This document shows, one piece after another, positions 59,586-64,000 of a stretch of 64,000 bases of DNA. The stretch covers positions 27,668,756 through 27,732,755 of the forward strand of contig CP141150.1 of assembly GCA_035235625.1 (NCBI GenBank), written 5' to 3'. A program made the translations under genes and the position numbers. This stretch comes from Saururus chinensis (Eukaryota; Streptophyta; Magnoliopsida; Piperales; Saururaceae). How positions within the stretch are numbered: the stretch's first letter is position 1; the number at the start of each line of letters is the position of its first letter. The notes under the pieces are model-generated. The model saw only the letters and a list, made by a program, of their open reading frames with translations, did not search any database and was not told the DNA's origin.

Positions 59586-61170
59586 TAGTCCTAATATGAA
59601 TAGTTATACAATATAAATTCCTTCGACATTATTATCTTTGCTGACTCATGACATAGGATTTAGCTTATAAGATTTAGACTCGCAGATGTTTGCTACGAGT
59701 ATATTTTGGTCAATATAAAGTTTGTATACGAAATTTATAATAATAAAAACATGTATTACAACTATAACGGGTAAAAAAGACTTTTGCTTAATATATATTT
59801 TAATTTATTTTATCTTATCTAAATAATATTATAAAAAACTTAAATACATTCGGGCTCATTCGTATTTAGGTGAGAAGGTGCAGTGAGCCATCAAATTTAT
59901 ATCTGATTACTACTGATCACATTACCCTATGCATAAATACCCCGTGAGCACATAAGCTATCGAATAGTGCCCGGGCTCATGTTGCGTATGAGCTGAGCGT
60001 GTCTAAACGGGACTCAAATTATTATTAGTGTTGTCAAAATACCAAAGTTAATTTTGACTTTTATAGCGGGTCTAATTTCTCACGATGAATCGGCCGTCCC
60101 ATTCATAGAGGACACTCGGCCAGTTCCACGTCATAATGATGATATGACATGCCAGACAGCCCGATGGATACCCCCGCGGTTAGAATCTCGGCATAGTCCC
60201 CGTGGGTCCCGCTTGTGTTTAAAGATTCAGTGGATCCGTCGGAATCTCGATATCGATAAAAACGATGTTTTGGTCTGTGTGGGCCTCACCCGACAGTGCG
60301 AACACGCACGTGCTCACCGGCTTATAGAGGCAAGAGACTTCACACTTACGAAGATGGAATTGCAAGTCGTCAACTTACTTAAAATAAGAAGTCGTTGCCC
60401 AGCTTTTCAGCAAGGCTTTGTTATGCATTTCTTAATTTACAAATTTGCCATTCAACGGTGTGTGGTGATCATTTACTGTTTATATGTGGGGCCTTATGTT
60501 CATGATCAATTAAACCAAGGCTTTATATCAATTAAATCACTTGACCTACGTAATTATCTTTTTTCTTACTTTTTTTATTAATTAAAAGGTTTTTAATGTA
60601 CTTCTTCTAGTAGGAGCATGTGCATTAGAGTAAGAAAAGTTATGGATAAATTTTGAATTTTTGTTCCCTGAATGATGCTGAGTGTTTTAGATATTTTACT
60701 TTTTGTGGTCTAAGGTGCGGACACTTAAAATGGGATGGAAAAAGTATTGGTTTTTTAATTTTTTTTAGTGCTCAATTATTTCTAGATCACCACGGTTTTT
60801 TTTCAAATATTACATATCACGCGCTTGCGGACCAAACAACGCCTCCTAATTACCTAATCCTCAAAGACTACATTAAAAAAAAAAACAATCCAACATCTCT
60901 CCCATATCCTTTTTAGCTCTACTTTGATTATGTCTTCTCCTCCATTCTTCACAGGACCTTTTGCCACATACATTAGCCTGGACTTACCCCTCTCTCCCTC
61001 TTTTTTTTTTGCTAATCGTCTTTCCCTCTATTTTTTTGCTATTTATCCAGCCTTCTACTTCCAGAAGAATATTGGTCTAAATCTATGAAACAATTACATA
61101 AGTTTTGGCATGATTAAGATGGTTGTGGCCATGAGACAATTATCTATATATATTTTTTTAATTTAGAGAT
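59586..61170. other. Spacer without a supported gene
   Basis: Includes a 175-codon plus open frame (60054-60581) without signal peptide, known motif or coding-like composition in its second half. I do not call it a gene. The rest is AT-rich. Confidence 0.45.
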
Positions 61171-61174
61171 AGAT

Positions 61175-61400
61175 TAACATTATTGTCAAATCAATTTGAT
61201 CATATGGTTGTATCAATTTGTTCATATGGTTGTATCAATTCTACATTATTATTGAATCAATACTACAATATTGTTGAATTAATTTGACGATATGGTTGCA
61301 TCAATTTTACATTTTTGTCGAATCAATTTGAAGATATGGTTGTATTCTACATTATTCTTGAATCAATACTACATTATTATCAAATCAATTTGACAATATG
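61175..61400 (+). repeat. Minisatellite, AATCAATTTGACNATATGGTTG family
   Basis: Imperfect units of 35-55 bp, each with TCAATTTG-ATATGGTTGTATC and TTCTACATTATT-TTGAATCAA phrases, five to six times. Confidence 0.8.
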
Positions 61401-61419
61401 AATTAATATGACATCATAT

Positions 61420-63280
61420 GTTGATTTATTTGTATGTTGTCGAGAGGAATTCGGTGACATGGATCTTGTGCCCATTATATCCATTATGACGATATATTTA
61501 GTTGCAAAAGACTAAATACATCGACAAAAAACTGAAGCTATAAAAGTTTGATAGGAGGTCAAATTTTTCATATTTTTAAAGCAAGTATGAGAACGACTTG
61601 GTTATGGATCAACGGTGTTAAGTTTGTGATCAAATTTTAGTTGGCCATGGGAAGGATTTGGAGGTGGTTATGACTTTGTATGGCAATATATGAAGAGAAA
61701 TCTTGAAGTTTTTTGTGGAGACTAAGGATGTGGACAATGCACAACCACAAAAGCAGCCATGTCCATATATGCATTGTTGTGGGGACCACAAGTTGTGCGG
61801 AGCACATGATAAATACATTCAAAGACAATAGTGAGCATGTGAGAAACATATTTAAAGGCATGAATGAGCATGGAGAGGCACAAAAGATGCAAGGGTTCAA
61901 ACAGAACGGGAGAGTATGAAGGCATGTGAAGGAAGTCCATGGTTTAATTTGAAGTTGATGAAGTTTGATACGAGGGTGAAATTTTTATGTTTATTTGAGA
62001 ATACGAGAATGACTTATTCATGGATGAACATGGTTCGAGTTTGTGGTCAAATTTCAGTTTCTCAATGGGGAAAAAGCAACAATACCATACCAACTAACCA
62101 ATGGCAAGGATTTGGAGCAATGTTTTAAAACCCAACCCAAATACTGACTTAGATTAGTTGTCAAGTTGTGTGACGACATGGCTTTTCAACTAAAATTAGA
62201 AGTTGGAATCCCATCAATTCAACACGAGGACCCCCTGTCAATAGTGTACATACGAGTAACTTTCAATTAATTCACATAATTACAAAAAAGGGCTTAACGT
62301 GCCCCAACAAAAATCTGCACAAATGTACATATGTAGAGCATAAAAGAAACTTGACAAAAATAAATCCAAAAATATACACCCTCAAAGTTCTATAAGCTAT
62401 CTTCATTGAAATCATTTCCTACGGTCACACTATGTCATGAGGTTGTGAAGTGGACTATTCGTGACACGTGCTAGGGCGCACACATGTGTGAAAATGTTGT
62501 ATATTAAGAATGCATGTGTTGTGGAAACTGTCCACAATGTTGCACACCATGTATATAGGCGTTGCCCATACATCCACTTTGGCTGCCAATCTAGCAGAAT
62601 GCAAGACATCTCTTATACCCAATGACTTGTAATGTATGAGATGTTGGTATAATGCCTAGCCTTACAACTAGTTGTCTTGGAAGACAAAAAAGGCTTGTTG
62701 GGTTGTTAGACATCATGCCAGGAGCCCTATCCGCTAGAGGATGGGGCTCACTAACCTAAGGGGTAGCTGTCCGGCCTTATGGCCTTGGTGGAAAGAGTGA
62801 CTCTTCCGTGCACTTGGCTGAGATGGAATATTTGAATGTCCGAGTCGCCTAAGTTGGATATGTACATTGCAAGGTTGCGTCCCCCTCCAGCTAGCATGCT
62901 TGGGAATTGTCGCGGCATATTTGCACATCTGCCTTTGCACAAGGTCATTGCTTGGCTTTGCTGGCTAGATGTTCGATCAAATGGCACGAGACCATGACCT
63001 TGACGAAAATGACTTACTTTCTTAGCTATTTGGCCTTGTGAGTGTCGCACGTATGGTATTTCCCGGGCGCCTCCATGACAATGAGCAACATGTAGGGGTG
63101 GGTGAGTATATTTATACTCAGTAGATAAAATTAAATTCTACTAACAAGTTATAACATAAAGTATAATTTAATAAAATATTCTCTCAATAGTTCATATAAT
63201 TAATATTCGAAAGTTAACTTGAAAAAAATCAAAATATCATTGCCAACTCACACAAAATCAAAAAATAATTCATTTACAAA
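61420..63280. other. Spacer without a supported gene
   Basis: No recognisable coding sequence. A minus open frame at 62751-63050 contains repeated GH-containing phrases but no known domain. Confidence 0.4.
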
Positions 63281-63285
63281 AAAAT

Positions 63286-63381
63286 GGATAAATCAATCAT
63301 TCACCAATTCCAATAAATCGAATAAATCATTTGTCCACATAGTCCAATAAATCATTCACAATATTGAATAAATCATTCATA
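63286..63381 (+). repeat. Short tandem repeat, AATAAATCATTCAC type
   Basis: Four to five imperfect copies of AATAAATCATT with CCAATAAATC spacers in about 95 bp. Confidence 0.7.
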
Positions 63382-64000
63382 AACAAAATGTCACTGATAC
63401 CAAAGTGACATACTTCTGTGCTTGTGGAGCAACATAATCATAATGAAAGGGATCTTCCCACGATATGCCAATTTATGAGCGTGTCATATGCCTCAAAAGG
63501 CAGGTATCCATAATTGATAGCCTTTTGGATTAATACCAAATAACAACCCTTCAAATTCGATTATTCAAATCATTCAAAATATCATTCAAATAATATAATC
63601 ATATTCTTCAATCCATATCACAATAAAATCTCATTAAGAGGTGTAACAAGACGCTATTATTTTAACATTTGTTTGACCCCTAATGATACTATAATTCAAA
63701 ATAATCTTTTATTTATAGTACGAAAGGGTTACAAAAATATATGGCCTAGTCATAACATGGAATTTAAAGTTAAGACCACTTTCCCTTGCTCTTCAACTTT
63801 TTTGGAATTAGCGGCAGATAAAATCTCCCCTTCCGAAAATGGACCTTCTCTAGAAGAGGCCTAGAGCTGACGGGTAGAGCCGCCCTTTGCCCAAGGACAA
63901 TTTCTCCTTCTGGGCTTGGAAGCAGTGGGCAGAGCTTCCTCTTGTGTCGGGACAATCTCTCCTGGCTCAAAAGTGATAGGAGGACCCTCCTCTTACCCCG
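63382..64000. other. Spacer with an imperfect repeat at the window edge
   Basis: From about 63815, units of 60-70 bp share GACAATTTCTCCT/GACAATCTCTCCT and CCTCTT phrases. No supported gene. Continues beyond the window. Confidence 0.4.

Noticed and set aside
60054-60581. 175-codon plus-strand open frame
   Set aside because: No known motif, no signal peptide, second half AT-rich and non-coding in composition, no promoter or splice context.
62734-63050. Minus frames with repeated GH phrases
   Set aside because: No retroelement or host domain could be matched; repetitive composition.
1-64000. CRISPR arrays, bacterial operons, rRNA and tRNA genes
   Set aside because: Eukaryotic plant DNA; no regular spacer arrays. 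No tRNA cloverleaf or rRNA core motif recognised by eye; the initiator-Met matches are retroelement primer sites.

Overview
The window is nuclear DNA of a flowering plant, probably a monocot. The lineage is inferred from spliced plant-type genes, plant-only transposon families (CACTA, MULE with ULP1, chromovirus gypsy, Stowaway-like MITEs) and one small GC-rich gene in an AT-rich background. No species can be named. Almost all of the 64 kb is layered transposable elements. I support only two non-transposon genes: a broken 2-oxoglutarate/Fe(II) dioxygenase (5219-6170, minus) and an intact gene for a secreted six-cysteine peptide resembling the pollen-allergen Ole e 6 family (40238-40474, plus).

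Layout. 1-3850: the RNase H end of a decayed copia polyprotein, possible 3' LTR sequence, and a three-copy tandem repeat. 4552-4673: Stowaway-like MITE. 5219-6170: dioxygenase remnant lacking its last exon and its N-terminal domain. 7141-7880: hairpin-rich and purine-rich repeats. 8953-15190: full-length but decayed Ty1/copia element on the minus strand, with ~1 kb LTRs, initiator-Met-type primer site, gag, protease, integrase, RT (YVDD) and RNase H remnants. About 17.5-26.2 kb: a decayed Mutator-like element. It has a MURA transposase on plus (18160-20460) and a convergent Ulp1-type protease relic on minus (22266 and beyond), and carries many copies of the motif AACACGA/TCGTGTT. A CACTA-type element (about 23183-25791) appears to be inserted in the protease relic.

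26631-39606: a 13 kb CACTA (En/Spm) element bounded by CACTA...TAGTG ends and AAA target duplications. It has subterminal CCGCTAAAA arrays, a TNP2-type transposase with several lesions, and a second Transposase_24-type gene, both on minus. The cysteine-rich peptide gene starts about 630 bp beyond its right end, has its own TATA box, and is followed by a Stowaway-like MITE.

44768-50968: a gypsy-type LTR of about 4.9 kb with primer site and gag; the rest of the element is missing. 52839-53053: a foldback element with an 8 bp target duplication. 53370-59580: a Reina-like chromovirus (short LTRs, gag, RT, RNase H, integrase, chromodomain-like tail) with CAAAC target duplications. Its 5' LTR carries a nested 1.07 kb solo LTR related to the LTR at 44768. 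59581-64000: AT-rich sequence with minisatellites and no supported gene.

No clearly new biological system was identified. The points most worth a second look are the MULE/ULP1 region with its dispersed palindromic motif, the 13 kb CACTA element with candidate extra 5' exons, the peptide gene next to it, and the nested-insertion chronology at 53.4-54.5 kb. All intervals were read by eye. Domain names rest on motif recognition, not database searches.
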